Assembly (NCBI GenBank): GCA_015067465.1
Contig: SVMK01000001.1
Span: forward strand, 62,001-126,000
Length of the DNA: 64,000 nt
Source of the DNA: Oscillospiraceae bacterium
Lineage (GTDB): Bacteria; Bacillota; Clostridia; Oscillospirales; Oscillospiraceae
Direction of reading: 5' to 3'
Below the pieces are notes generated by a model, which made no database searches, was not told the DNA's origin, and worked only from the letters and a program-made list of their open reading frames with translations. This document shows positions 9,600-21,100 of this stretch, in pieces. The translations under genes were made by a program, and so were the position numbers. Within the stretch, counting starts at the first letter, position 1, and each line of letters starts with the position of its first letter.

Positions 9600-11219
9600 A
9601 TGTATACAGACCGTAAAATTTGGCTGGCACAGAGTGAAACGCAGAATCTTTATCTTCTGCCGCAGATGGCAAACCGTCACGGCCTGATTGCAGGAGCAAC
9701 TGGAACGGGCAAGACCATCACGATGAAGGTGATGGCGGAATCGTTTTCCGATATGGGTGTTCCCGTGTTTTTCAGTGATGTCAAGGGCGATTTGAGCGGC
9801 ATGCTCAATCCTGGCGCAGACACGGACGATATGCGCAGCAGAATTGCATCTTTCGGCATTGAGGGTTTTGAATATAAAAGCTATCCCACGCGGTTTTGGG
9901 ATGTGTTCGGCGCAGCCGGCCACCCCGTTCGCGTTACAGTTTCCGATCTTGGCCCGCAGCTGCTTGCGCGTTTGCTGGATTTAACGGATGTGCAGGCAGG
10001 CGTTTTGAGCATCGTGTTCAAGGTTGCGGATGAAAACGGTTTGCTTTTGCTGGATCTGAAGGACCTTCGCGCCATGCTGCAGTATGTCGGCGACAACCGC
10101 GCCGAGTTTACCACCATATACGGCAATGTTTCTTCCGCGAGCATCGGCGCAATTCAGCGCGCATTGCTTGCTTTTGAGGATGAGGGCAGCGAACTTGCGT
10201 TTGGCGAGCCGATGCTGGATATTCGCGACTGGATGCGCACCGATGTGGACGGCCGCGGCTTTATCAACATTCTCTCCTGCAAGCAGCTGATTGCCAGCCC
10301 CAAAGTGTATGCAACATTTCTGCTGTGGATGCTCAACGAGCTGTTTGAAAAGCTTCCCGAAGTCGGCGATCTTGAAAAGCCGCGGATGATCTTTTTCTTC
10401 GACGAGGCCCATCTGCTGTTTGACGACGCCCCCAAGGCACTGGTGCAGAAAATCGAGCAGGTTGTCAAGCTGATTCGCTCCAAGGGCGTCGGCGTCTATT
10501 TCGTCACACAGTCCCCGAGCGATATTCCCGACGCGGTGCTTGCCCAGCTGTCCAACCGCGTGCAGCACGGTCTTCGCGCATACACGCCGGCAGAGCAGAA
10601 GGTGATTCGCGCTGCGGCAAGTTCGTTCCGCGCCAATCCCGCGTTTGACACGATGGAGGCGCTCATGGCGCTTGGCACAGGCGAGGCGCTGGTGAGCTTC
10701 CTTGACGAGAAAGGCGTGCCTGCGGTTGTGGAGCGCACGCGCATTCTCCCGCCGCAGAGTCAGATGGGTGCGGCGGCGAGCGAGGCGGTGGAAACCTGCA
10801 TCCATGCCGACGAGTTTGAACTGAAATACCGCGAGATGGTGGACCGTGAATCCGCCTTTGAAATCATCACCCGCGCCACACAGGAACTGCTTTCTGCGCA
10901 GGAACAGGAAGCGGCGGAGGCGCTGGCTGCCAAGGAAGCTGCCGCGGCGGAGAAGCAGCGCATGAAGGAAGCAGCTGCAGCGAGCCGCACAACATCCAAG
11001 CGCCGCAGCGGCGTGAAAACCACGGCGGAAAGGGCGGCGAACGCCGCAGCGTCCTCCGTTGCACGCGCGGTCAGCACAAATATGATCAACAGCGTGCTCG
11101 GCGGAAAGAAAACCAGCGCGCGCACCATTGGCAAGCGCGCGGCAACCAATGCGCTCAGCTCCGTGATGCGCTCCGGCACCAGCGCCATAGTGCGCGGTTT
11201 GTTCGGAACCAGAAAATAA
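9600..11219 (+). CDS. DUF853 / HerA-like P-loop ATPase (helicase HerA-like domain protein)
   Basis: MYTDRKIWLAQSETQNLYLLPQMANRHGLIAGATGTGKTITMKVMAESFS (Walker A), MIFFFDEAHLLF (Walker B), Ala/Lys-rich C-terminal tail. Confidence 0.9.
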   Translation: MYTDRKIWLAQSETQNLYLLPQMANRHGLIAGATGTGKTITMKVMAESFSDMGVPVFFSDVKGDLSGMLNPGADTDDMRSRIASFGIEGFEYKSYPTRFWDVFGAAGHPVRVTVSDLGPQLLARLLDLTDVQAGVLSIVFKVADENGLLLLDLKDLRAMLQYVGDNRAEFTTIYGNVSSASIGAIQRALLAFEDEGSELAFGEPMLDIRDWMRTDVDGRGFINILSCKQLIASPKVYATFLLWMLNELFEKLPEVGDLEKPRMIFFFDEAHLLFDDAPKALVQKIEQVVKLIRSKGVGVYFVTQSPSDIPDAVLAQLSNRVQHGLRAYTPAEQKVIRAAASSFRANPAFDTMEALMALGTGEALVSFLDEKGVPAVVERTRILPPQSQMGAAASEAVETCIHADEFELKYREMVDRESAFEIITRATQELLSAQEQEAAEALAAKEAAAAEKQRMKEAAAASRTTSKRRSGVKTTAERAANAAASSVARAVSTNMINSVLGGKKTSARTIGKRAATNALSSVMRSGTSAIVRGLFGTRK

Positions 11220-11228
11220 TTAGAAAAC

Positions 11229-11266
11229 AAAGCAACCGGCTGCATCGCGATGCAGCCGGTTGCTTT
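11229..11266. terminator. Perfectly palindromic bidirectional terminator between convergent genes
   Basis: aaagcaaccggctgcatcgcgatgcagccggttgcttt is a perfect palindrome. Confidence 0.85.
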
Positions 11267-11325
11267 ATGTGATTATAACTTATTGCATAGCCTCGTAATT
11301 TGCTGCAAAGCAGCCTGCGCGGAGA

Positions 11326-11847
11326 TCAGAAACAGTTGTAGGAAACGGTTTCGCTCAGGGGCTTGATTTCGCTGTGACCGGGGGCGGGTTCGGCGTTTTC
11401 GTCGGGATAGCCCATCACAAGGATGCTGACGGGCTCATAGTCCTCGGGGATATTGAATTCCGCACGCAGAGCGTCGGGGTCAAAATACATTACCCAGGTT
11501 GAGCCGAGGCCGAGGTCCGCCGCTTCCAGCATCATGTGCGTGGTAACGATGGAAGCGTCGATCTCGCCGCTGGATTTGCCGTCGTACTTGTTGCGCTTCC
11601 AGCATGCTTCGCGGCTGCAGCAGGTGATGATGGCAAGCGGAGCGTTGAAATGGCAGGGCGTGCAGTTTTTCAGCTTGTTGAGCGCGGAAATATCTTTCAG
11701 CACAAGAATGCGCTGCGGCTGCAGATTGCAGGCGGTCGGGGCGACCTGACCGGCACGCAAAATAGCGTCCAGCTTCAGCTGCTCCACCAGCTGATCGGAA
11801 AAACTGCGTACGGAAAATCTGCTTTCGGCAAGTTTCAGAAAATTCAT
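11326..11847 (-). CDS. Nitroreductase family protein
   Basis: MNFLKLAESRFSVRSFSDQLVEQLKLDAILRAGQVAPTACNLQPQRILVLKD..., LGLGSTWVMYFDP. Confidence 0.92.
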   Translation of the reverse strand: MNFLKLAESRFSVRSFSDQLVEQLKLDAILRAGQVAPTACNLQPQRILVLKDISALNKLKNCTPCHFNAPLAIITCCSREACWKRNKYDGKSSGEIDASIVTTHMMLEAADLGLGSTWVMYFDPDALRAEFNIPEDYEPVSILVMGYPDENAEPAPGHSEIKPLSETVSYNCF

Positions 11848-11968
11848 TCAAACACCGCTTTCAGGAAAAATCTATGGGAATAACCAATAGCAATATGATA
11901 AAATTATCTGCGCGCATTGTCAATGGGCAACGTTTGTTTCGACCCCCGTAATTTGAATGTGATAGCTG

Positions 11969-11997
11969 TTGAATTGCAGGGGCTTTTTGTGTATAAT
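11969..11997 (+). promoter_or_regulatory. Sigma70-type promoter for ybaK-like gene
   Basis: TTGAAT - 17 bp - TATAAT. Confidence 0.6.
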
Positions 11998-12035
11998 AAC
12001 TTAGTTATACTATGTTTACGAACGGGTGGCGAAAT

Positions 12036-12518
12036 ATGAAGCAGCAAAAGACGAATGTTATGCGTGTTTTGGAGCAGAAAAAGATTGCCTACACAGCCCA
12101 CGAATACCCGCACGGTGATGAGGCTGTGGACGGCGTTACCGTGGCACAGCTGACAGGTCAGAACCCGGACAATGTGTTCAAAACGCTTGTGACGGTTGGC
12201 GCGAGCAAGGCAAACTATGTGTTCGTTGTACCCGTTGCGCGCGAGCTTGATCTGAAAAAAGCTGCCAAAGCGGTGGGGGAGAAGTCGATTGCGATGATCC
12301 ATGTATCCGAAATCACGCCGCTCACGGGCTATGTTCGCGGCGGCTGCAGCCCCGTAGGCATGAAAAAGCAGTTCCCCACTGTGTTTCACACCAGCGCCGA
12401 AATGATCGACCGAATTCTTGTCAGCGGCGGGAAAATAGGCACCCAGATCGAAACCGCCCCTGCGGATCTGATCGCACTGGTGCGCGGAAAAACGGCGGAT
12501 ATCTGCGTTGAGGAGTAA
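12036..12518 (+). CDS. ybaK: Cys-tRNA(Pro)/Cys-tRNA(Cys) deacylase, YbaK/EbsC family
   Basis: [53 protein letters not shown]...[13 protein letters not shown]. Confidence 0.92.
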   Translation: MKQQKTNVMRVLEQKKIAYTAHEYPHGDEAVDGVTVAQLTGQNPDNVFKTLVTVGASKANYVFVVPVARELDLKKAAKAVGEKSIAMIHVSEITPLTGYVRGGCSPVGMKKQFPTVFHTSAEMIDRILVSGGKIGTQIETAPADLIALVRGKTADICVEE

Positions 12519-12521
12519 TAT

Positions 12522-15356
<2,835 letters not shown>

Positions 15357-15416
15357 CCGAACCCGGAGGCGGCGCGGTAATCGCCGCGGCGGGAGTTGCT
15401 TTGAGTGAGGAGCTTC

Positions 15417-17630
15417 ATGGAAACAAACGAATGGATCGAGCTGGCCGGAACGGTTGACGAGATCATCTACACAAACGAAGAAAACGGCTACACGGTTTTG
15501 CGTCTGGAAACGGACAGCGGCGACACGGTGAATGTGACGGGCTGTCTGCCGTTTGCAGCGCCGGGCGAACAGATGCTTGTGAGCGGAACGTGGGTGCGCC
15601 ATGCAACGCACGGTCAGCAGTTTAAGGCGGAGTTTGCCGAACGGCGTATGCCGAGCGGGGCGGAGGGAATTTATGAATACCTTGCAAGCCGCGTCATCCG
15701 CGGCGTCGGCCCGGCAACGGCTTCCGTGATTGTGTCTGCTTTCGGGGCTCGCTCGCTGGAAGTGATTGAGCATGAGCCGGAAAAGCTGGCGGGACTCAAA
15801 GGCATCAGTATGAAAAAAGCGCGCGAGATGAGCGAGCTGCTGCACAGGCAGCTCGGCTTGCGCAGGTTGATGGAGTTTCTCATCAGCCACGGTTTGCGTC
15901 CGCAGTATGCCATGCGCCTTTACCATGCCTACGGCGACGAGGCGCTGCAGCGCGTGAACGACAATCCGTATATCCTTTGCTCGCAGCATATCGGCGCGGA
16001 ATTCAGCGATGCCGACCGGCTGGCGCTGGATCTGGGCATGGAAGGCGACAGCGCCGAGCGCATTGCGGCAGCCGTGATATTTGAGCTGCAGCACAATTCC
16101 GGAAACGGGCATGTATTTATCCCGCGCGAAAAGCTGATTCTTGCCACGGCGCAGCTGATCGATATTGACCCGGCCCCGGTGGAAGAGGGGCTGGACATTC
16201 TGCTCGACAGCGGCGAGGTTGTATGCCGCTCTGTTGCCGGCTGCGAAGCGTGCTATCTCTCCACGCTTTACGAAGCGGAAAGCTACACGGCGGAGCGGCT
16301 GCTGCGCATGGCGAAAGCGGCTGTGGACGCGCCGGTTGATTTTGAGCGGATTCTGTCCGCGGTGGAAGCGCAGCAGAGCATACGTTATGCACCCATGCAG
16401 CGCAAAACGCTGGAGATTGCCGCTTCCAATATGGTGACGGTGATTACGGGCGGACCGGGCACGGGAAAAACAACAACCGTTCGCGCGATCATTGCAATGT
16501 TTGAACAGCTGGGCCTCACGGTGCAGCTTGCTGCGCCCACAGGCAGGGCGGCAAAGCGCATGACGGAGCTTTCCGGCAAGGAAGCTTCCACCATCCACCG
16601 CCTGCTGGAGGCGGGCTATGCGGCGGACAGCTTTGATCTTGTGTTTAAGCGTAACGAGAACGAACCGCTCAAATGCGATGCGATCATCGTGGACGAATGC
16701 TCCATGATCGACATCACGCTGATGAAATCGCTGCTCGCGGCGCTGCCGCGCGATTGCAGGCTTGTCCTTGTAGGCGACAGCGATCAGCTCCCGCCGGTGG
16801 GACCGGGCTGCGCATTTCAGGATATTCTGCGCAGCTGTGCGCTGCCGGTTGTGCGCCTGACGGAGGTGTTTCGCCAGACGGCGGACAGCCGCATTGTTCG
16901 CTACGCGCACCAGATCAACGCCGGAGAGCATCCGAATATTGCGGAGAACAAGGGCGACTTTTTCTTCATGCGCAGACTCAATCAGGAGGCGGCGCAGGCG
17001 CTGATCGTGCAGCTATGCGCAGAACGTCTGCCGAAGAATATGGGTATTGCGCCGCACGAAATCCAAGTGCTCACCCCGATGCGCAAAGGCATGATCGGCG
17101 TTCAGGGACTGAATGCGGCGCTGCAGGCGGCGCTGAATCCGCCCGCGGAAGGAAAAAGTGAGAAAAAATTCGGCGATATCACCTTCCGAATCGGCGATCG
17201 GGTGATGCAAATACGAAATAACTATGATATAATATGGGTGACAGCCGACAACGCAGCGGCCGGTACCGGCGTTTTTAACGGCGACATCGGCTACATCCTG
17301 TCCATAGATCCGAATCACGAGCTGGTGATCGTCGATTTCGACGGGCACCTCGCTTCCTACGGCTTTGACATGCTTTCGGAACTGGAGCATGCCTGGGCGA
17401 TGACCATACATAAATCGCAGGGCAGCGAATACCGCGCAGTGATTCTTTGCGTTGCGGGCGGACCGCAGCAGCTGCTTTACCGCAGCATCCTCTACACCGC
17501 AGTGACCAGAGCGCGCGAGCTTCTGATTGCGGTGGGCGACGACAATATAGTGAACCAGATGATTGATAATCACAAGCAGGCAAGGCGTTACAGCGGGTTG
17601 CGCTCGCGTCTGGCCGGAGAAACAACCTGA
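15417..17630 (+). CDS. recD2: ATP-dependent RecD-like DNA helicase (RecD2)
   Basis: METNEWIELAGTVDEIIYTNEENGYTVLRLETDSG..; VTVITGGPGTGKTTTVRAII; VDECSMID; AWAMTIHKSQGSEYRAVIL. Confidence 0.93.
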   Translation: METNEWIELAGTVDEIIYTNEENGYTVLRLETDSGDTVNVTGCLPFAAPGEQMLVSGTWVRHATHGQQFKAEFAERRMPSGAEGIYEYLASRVIRGVGPATASVIVSAFGARSLEVIEHEPEKLAGLKGISMKKAREMSELLHRQLGLRRLMEFLISHGLRPQYAMRLYHAYGDEALQRVNDNPYILCSQHIGAEFSDADRLALDLGMEGDSAERIAAAVIFELQHNSGNGHVFIPREKLILATAQLIDIDPAPVEEGLDILLDSGEVVCRSVAGCEACYLSTLYEAESYTAERLLRMAKAAVDAPVDFERILSAVEAQQSIRYAPMQRKTLEIAASNMVTVITGGPGTGKTTTVRAIIAMFEQLGLTVQLAAPTGRAAKRMTELSGKEASTIHRLLEAGYAADSFDLVFKRNENEPLKCDAIIVDECSMIDITLMKSLLAALPRDCRLVLVGDSDQLPPVGPGCAFQDILRSCALPVVRLTEVFRQTADSRIVRYAHQINAGEHPNIAENKGDFFFMRRLNQEAAQALIVQLCAERLPKNMGIAPHEIQVLTPMRKGMIGVQGLNAALQAALNPPAEGKSEKKFGDITFRIGDRVMQIRNNYDIIWVTADNAAAGTGVFNGDIGYILSIDPNHELVIVDFDGHLASYGFDMLSELEHAWAMTIHKSQGSEYRAVILCVAGGPQQLLYRSILYTAVTRARELLIAVGDDNIVNQMIDNHKQARRYSGLRSRLAGETT

Positions 17631-17650
17631 TTTCAAACGGAGGTGCAGCC

Positions 17651-18304
17651 ATGAGCATTCTTTCCGCATTTCTGGACATTCTGTTTCCGCCGCGCTGTGT
17701 TTTCTGCCGCCGTGTTTTGAAGATCGGCTCAGAACTCATCTGCGGGGATTGCCGCACCCATCTGCCGTTTACGGAAAACGGCGGCGGAAAAACGGGGGAT
17801 TTCTTTTCCGAATGCGGCGCACCGTTTTATTATGAGGGCTGTGTGCGCGATTCACTGCTGCGCTTCAAATTCAAGGATGCGTCGGGCTACTCCAAAACCT
17901 ATGGCAAACTTCTTGCGGAATTTATACGCAGCAGCTATGCCGGACGCTACGACATGATCTCATGGGTGCCGCTCAGCCCGGGACGGCTGCGTGAACGCGG
18001 CTACGATCAGGCGATGCTTCTGGCGCTGGACACTGCGCTGGAACTTGGCGATGTTGCGGTTTGTACGCTGGAGAAGCCAGTTGATGCCGCAAAGCAGTCC
18101 ACGGTGGGGGCTGCGGAAAAACGGCGCGCAAATGTGTCCGGCGTTTATCGCGTCACCGACGCGGAGTTGGTGAAGGGTAAGCGCATCCTGCTCATTGACG
18201 ATATCGTTACCACCGGAGCAACGCTTTCCGAGTGTGCCAGAACGCTTCTGGACGCCGGGGCGGCGGAGGTGCTGTGCGCCGCCGTTGCCGCAACACGCGA
18301 CTGA
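17651..18304 (+). CDS. comF: ComF family phosphoribosyltransferase
   Basis: CVFCRR..LICGDCRTHLPF zinc ribbon; YDQAMLLAL; KRILLIDDIVTTGATLSECARTLLDAGA (PRPP loop). Confidence 0.9.
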   Translation: MSILSAFLDILFPPRCVFCRRVLKIGSELICGDCRTHLPFTENGGGKTGDFFSECGAPFYYEGCVRDSLLRFKFKDASGYSKTYGKLLAEFIRSSYAGRYDMISWVPLSPGRLRERGYDQAMLLALDTALELGDVAVCTLEKPVDAAKQSTVGAAEKRRANVSGVYRVTDAELVKGKRILLIDDIVTTGATLSECARTLLDAGAAEVLCAAVAATRD

Positions 18305-18346
18305 AACCGTGAAAAATCGGTTATCATTTTTTTGAGGTGAGGAACC

Positions 18347-19375
18347 ATGCTCTTTTTTGAAAGAGATATTGCGATTGATCTTGGAACTACCAGCACGCTG
18401 CTGTATGTGCGCGGCAAAGGCGTTTCCATGCGCGAACCGACTGTTGTTGCCGTGGACAAGGTTTCCGGCAAGCTTCTGAAAGTTGGCGAGGATGCGGAAA
18501 AAATGCTTGGCAGAACGCCGGCAAACATTGTTGCGATTCATCCCATTGCAAACGGCGTTATTTCCGACTATGACATGACGACGCGCATGCTTCAGGAACT
18601 GCTCTCGCGCGTTACCAGCTTCAGCTTTTTCAAGCCGCGCGTTATCATCTGCGTGCCCAACAGCATCACCGGCGTTGAAGAGCGCGCGATTATTGACGCC
18701 ACCATCGAAGCCGGCGCACGCAAGGTGTATCTGCTGGAAACCGCTGTGGCTACTTCCACCGGTGCGGGCATCGACATCTCCAAGCCGGACGGACACATGA
18801 TCATTGACATCGGCGGCGGCACAACGGAGATTGCCGTTGTTTCCCTCGGCGGCGTGGTGGAATGCGAGTCCATCAAAACCGCCGGAGACGAGTTTGACGA
18901 GGCTGTGGTGAAGTACATACGCAGGAAGCACAATGTCCTGATCGGTATGCGCACCGCAGAAGAACTGAAAAAGAGCATCGGCTGCGTGTTCCCGCGCAGC
19001 GAAGTCGGCTCACAGGAAGTGAAAGGCCGCTGCCTGCTCACCGGTCTGCCCAAAACCGTTACCATCACCTCCAACGACATGATCGAGGCGATGGAGGAGC
19101 CTGTGGCCAAGCTGCTGGAAACGATCCACATGGTGCTCGAGCGCACGCCGCCCGAACTGGTTGCGGATATTTCCGTCAACGGCATTGTGATGTCCGGCGG
19201 CGGCAGTCTGCTTTGGGGCTTGGACAAACTTGTTACCAGCCGCACCGGCATTGAGGCTGCGGTTGTGGACGATCCGCTGGCCTGCGCAGCCTACGGTGCG
19301 GGCAAAATGCTGCGCGAACTCAACGATATGCAGGACGGCATGATCAATCTCGCCCGCCGCAAGCAGATGAAATAA
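18347..19375 (+). CDS. mreB: Rod shape-determining protein MreB/Mbl family
   Basis: RDIAIDLGTTSTLLYVRGKGVSMREPTVVAVD..; HMIIDIGGGTTEIAVVSLGG; NGIVMSGGGSLLWGLDKLV. Confidence 0.95.
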   Translation: MLFFERDIAIDLGTTSTLLYVRGKGVSMREPTVVAVDKVSGKLLKVGEDAEKMLGRTPANIVAIHPIANGVISDYDMTTRMLQELLSRVTSFSFFKPRVIICVPNSITGVEERAIIDATIEAGARKVYLLETAVATSTGAGIDISKPDGHMIIDIGGGTTEIAVVSLGGVVECESIKTAGDEFDEAVVKYIRRKHNVLIGMRTAEELKKSIGCVFPRSEVGSQEVKGRCLLTGLPKTVTITSNDMIEAMEEPVAKLLETIHMVLERTPPELVADISVNGIVMSGGGSLLWGLDKLVTSRTGIEAAVVDDPLACAAYGAGKMLRELNDMQDGMINLARRKQMK

Positions 19376-19383
19376 TGCGAATC

Positions 19384-19407
19384 AATCCCCGCCATCCGGC
19401 GGGGATT
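19384..19407 (+). terminator. Intrinsic terminator after mreB
   Basis: aatccccgcc atcc ggcggggatt; weak U-tract. Confidence 0.55.
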
Positions 19408-19442
19408 TCGCGCGTTTGCACCTGCTTTGCTGCACAATTCAC

Positions 19443-19470
19443 TTGAATTCTCATAAAATGTCAGTATAAT
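19443..19470 (+). promoter_or_regulatory. Sigma70-type promoter upstream of murC
   Basis: TTGAAT - 16 bp - TATAAT. Confidence 0.55.
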
Positions 19471-19511
19471 ATAATTGTTTTTTATGATTGACATTTGCGC
19501 AAGGAGCATAT

Positions 19512-20885
19512 ATGAACGATTTTGGAAAAGTTCTTGTCCCCGGTGCCCGGGGACATTTGATTGGCATCGGCGGGGTTTCAATGTCGCCGCTGGCAGAAGT
19601 TCTGACCGGTATGGGGCTTCAGATCAACGGTTCCGATATTTTTGAAAACGACAATGTTGCCAACCTTCGTGCCCGCGGCATCCGCGTTGCGATCGGCCAC
19701 TGCGCGGAGAATATCAGCGGCGATCTCGACTTTGTAGTGCGCACCGCCGCCGTTCACGATGACAATCCCGAGGTGGTGGCTGCGCGCGCGCTCGGAATTC
19801 CGGTGTTTGAGCGCACACAGGCCTGGGGAGCAATCATGCGCGACTATAAAAATGCGCTGTGCATCTCCGGCACCCACGGAAAAACGACCACGACCTCCAT
19901 GTCCACCCACATTCTCATGGCGGCGCAGATGGACCCCACCGTGATGATCGGCGGAACACTGCCGCTGCTCAAGGCAGGCCATCGTGTCGGCTGCGGCGAT
20001 ACGATTGTGATGGAGTCCTGCGAATACTGCAACTCGTTTTTGAATTTCTATCCCACGATTGCGGTGATTCTGGACATTGAAGCGGACCATCTGGACTTTT
20101 TCAAGGATCTGGAAGATGTTCAGACCTCGTTCCGCAAGTTTGCATCGCTTGTTCCCGAAACAGGCGTGATCATCGCCAATATGGACGATGAAAACACCAT
20201 GACGGCTCTTGCTCCGCTCGGCAGGGAACTGATGACCTTCGGCCTGACCGATCAGGCAGATGTTTGGGCGAAGAATATCGTTCAGCTTGGTACGCAGTCG
20301 GATTTTGACATCATGTACCGCGGTGAGCTTTTTACCCACGTTCAGCTGCATGTTCCGGGGCTGCACAATGTGAAAAACGCCCTTGCGGCCACAGCGGCGG
20401 CAATCTGCCTCGGCTGCGAACCGCTCGCGGTGAGCTACGGCCTTGCTGCGTTTAACGGCGCTGGGCGCAGATTTGAGTTTAAGGGCAAATTCAACGGTGC
20501 GGACGTTTATGACGACTATGCACATCATCCCGGCGAGCTCAAGGTGCTGCTGGATGCGGTGGAGCGCATCGGCTACAAGCGCACCATCGTTGTGTTTCAG
20601 CCGCATACATATTCGCGCACAAAGGCGCTGATGGATGATTTCGTCGAGCAGCTTCGCCGTCCGATGATCACAGTTTTGGCGGAGATTTATGCCGCGCGTG
20701 AGCAAAACACGCTCGGCATCTCGTCGAAGGACATTGCCGCGCAGATTCCGAACTCCATGTATTTCGACAGCTTTGCCGAAATTGTGAAAACGCTTCGCTG
20801 GACGGCGGCACCCGGCGACATTATCCTCACGGTCGGTGCGGGCGACGTTTATAAAATCGGCGAACAGCTACTTTCGGACAAATAA
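19512..20885 (+). CDS. murC: UDP-N-acetylmuramate--L-alanine ligase
   Basis: HLIGIGGVSMSPLAEVLTGMGLQINGSDIFENDNVANLRARGI; CISGTHGKTTTTSMSTHIL; YDDYAHHPGELKVLL. Confidence 0.93.
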   Translation: MNDFGKVLVPGARGHLIGIGGVSMSPLAEVLTGMGLQINGSDIFENDNVANLRARGIRVAIGHCAENISGDLDFVVRTAAVHDDNPEVVAARALGIPVFERTQAWGAIMRDYKNALCISGTHGKTTTTSMSTHILMAAQMDPTVMIGGTLPLLKAGHRVGCGDTIVMESCEYCNSFLNFYPTIAVILDIEADHLDFFKDLEDVQTSFRKFASLVPETGVIIANMDDENTMTALAPLGRELMTFGLTDQADVWAKNIVQLGTQSDFDIMYRGELFTHVQLHVPGLHNVKNALAATAAAICLGCEPLAVSYGLAAFNGAGRRFEFKGKFNGADVYDDYAHHPGELKVLLDAVERIGYKRTIVVFQPHTYSRTKALMDDFVEQLRRPMITVLAEIYAAREQNTLGISSKDIAAQIPNSMYFDSFAEIVKTLRWTAAPGDIILTVGAGDVYKIGEQLLSDK

Positions 20886-20903
20886 TTTTAATTTTTAAGC
20901 AAT

Positions 20904-20946
20904 ACAGGCAAAAACGGGGGCGTTACCCGCTTTTGCCTGTATTTTC
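20904..20946 (+). terminator. Intrinsic terminator after murC
   Basis: acaggcaaaaacggg ggcgtta cccgcttttgcctgt + attttct. Confidence 0.75.
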
Positions 20947-20992
20947 TTATGCTGTTTTTTGCCAATATTACACAAATAATGCAGATTTATAG

Positions 20993-21022
20993 TTGCAAAA
21001 CTTTAGTTAATAGTGGTATAAT
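20993..21022 (+). promoter_or_regulatory. Sigma70-type promoter for the first hybrid histidine kinase
   Basis: TTGCAA - 18 bp - TATAAT. Confidence 0.5.
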
Positions 21023-21100
21023 TATTTTGATTTCGTATGAGTTTTTTGGCAACACCGATAAAGAAAACTACACCTTTTTTCGACAGAGGAGTAAATTATC

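Noticed and set aside
9600-11219. HerA-like ATPase as part of a phage-defence (HerA-Sir2/DUF4297/NurA-type) system
   Set aside because: No nuclease, Sir2 or other effector gene adjacent; neighbours are a nitroreductase and housekeeping genes, and the DUF853 family is a common solitary gene.
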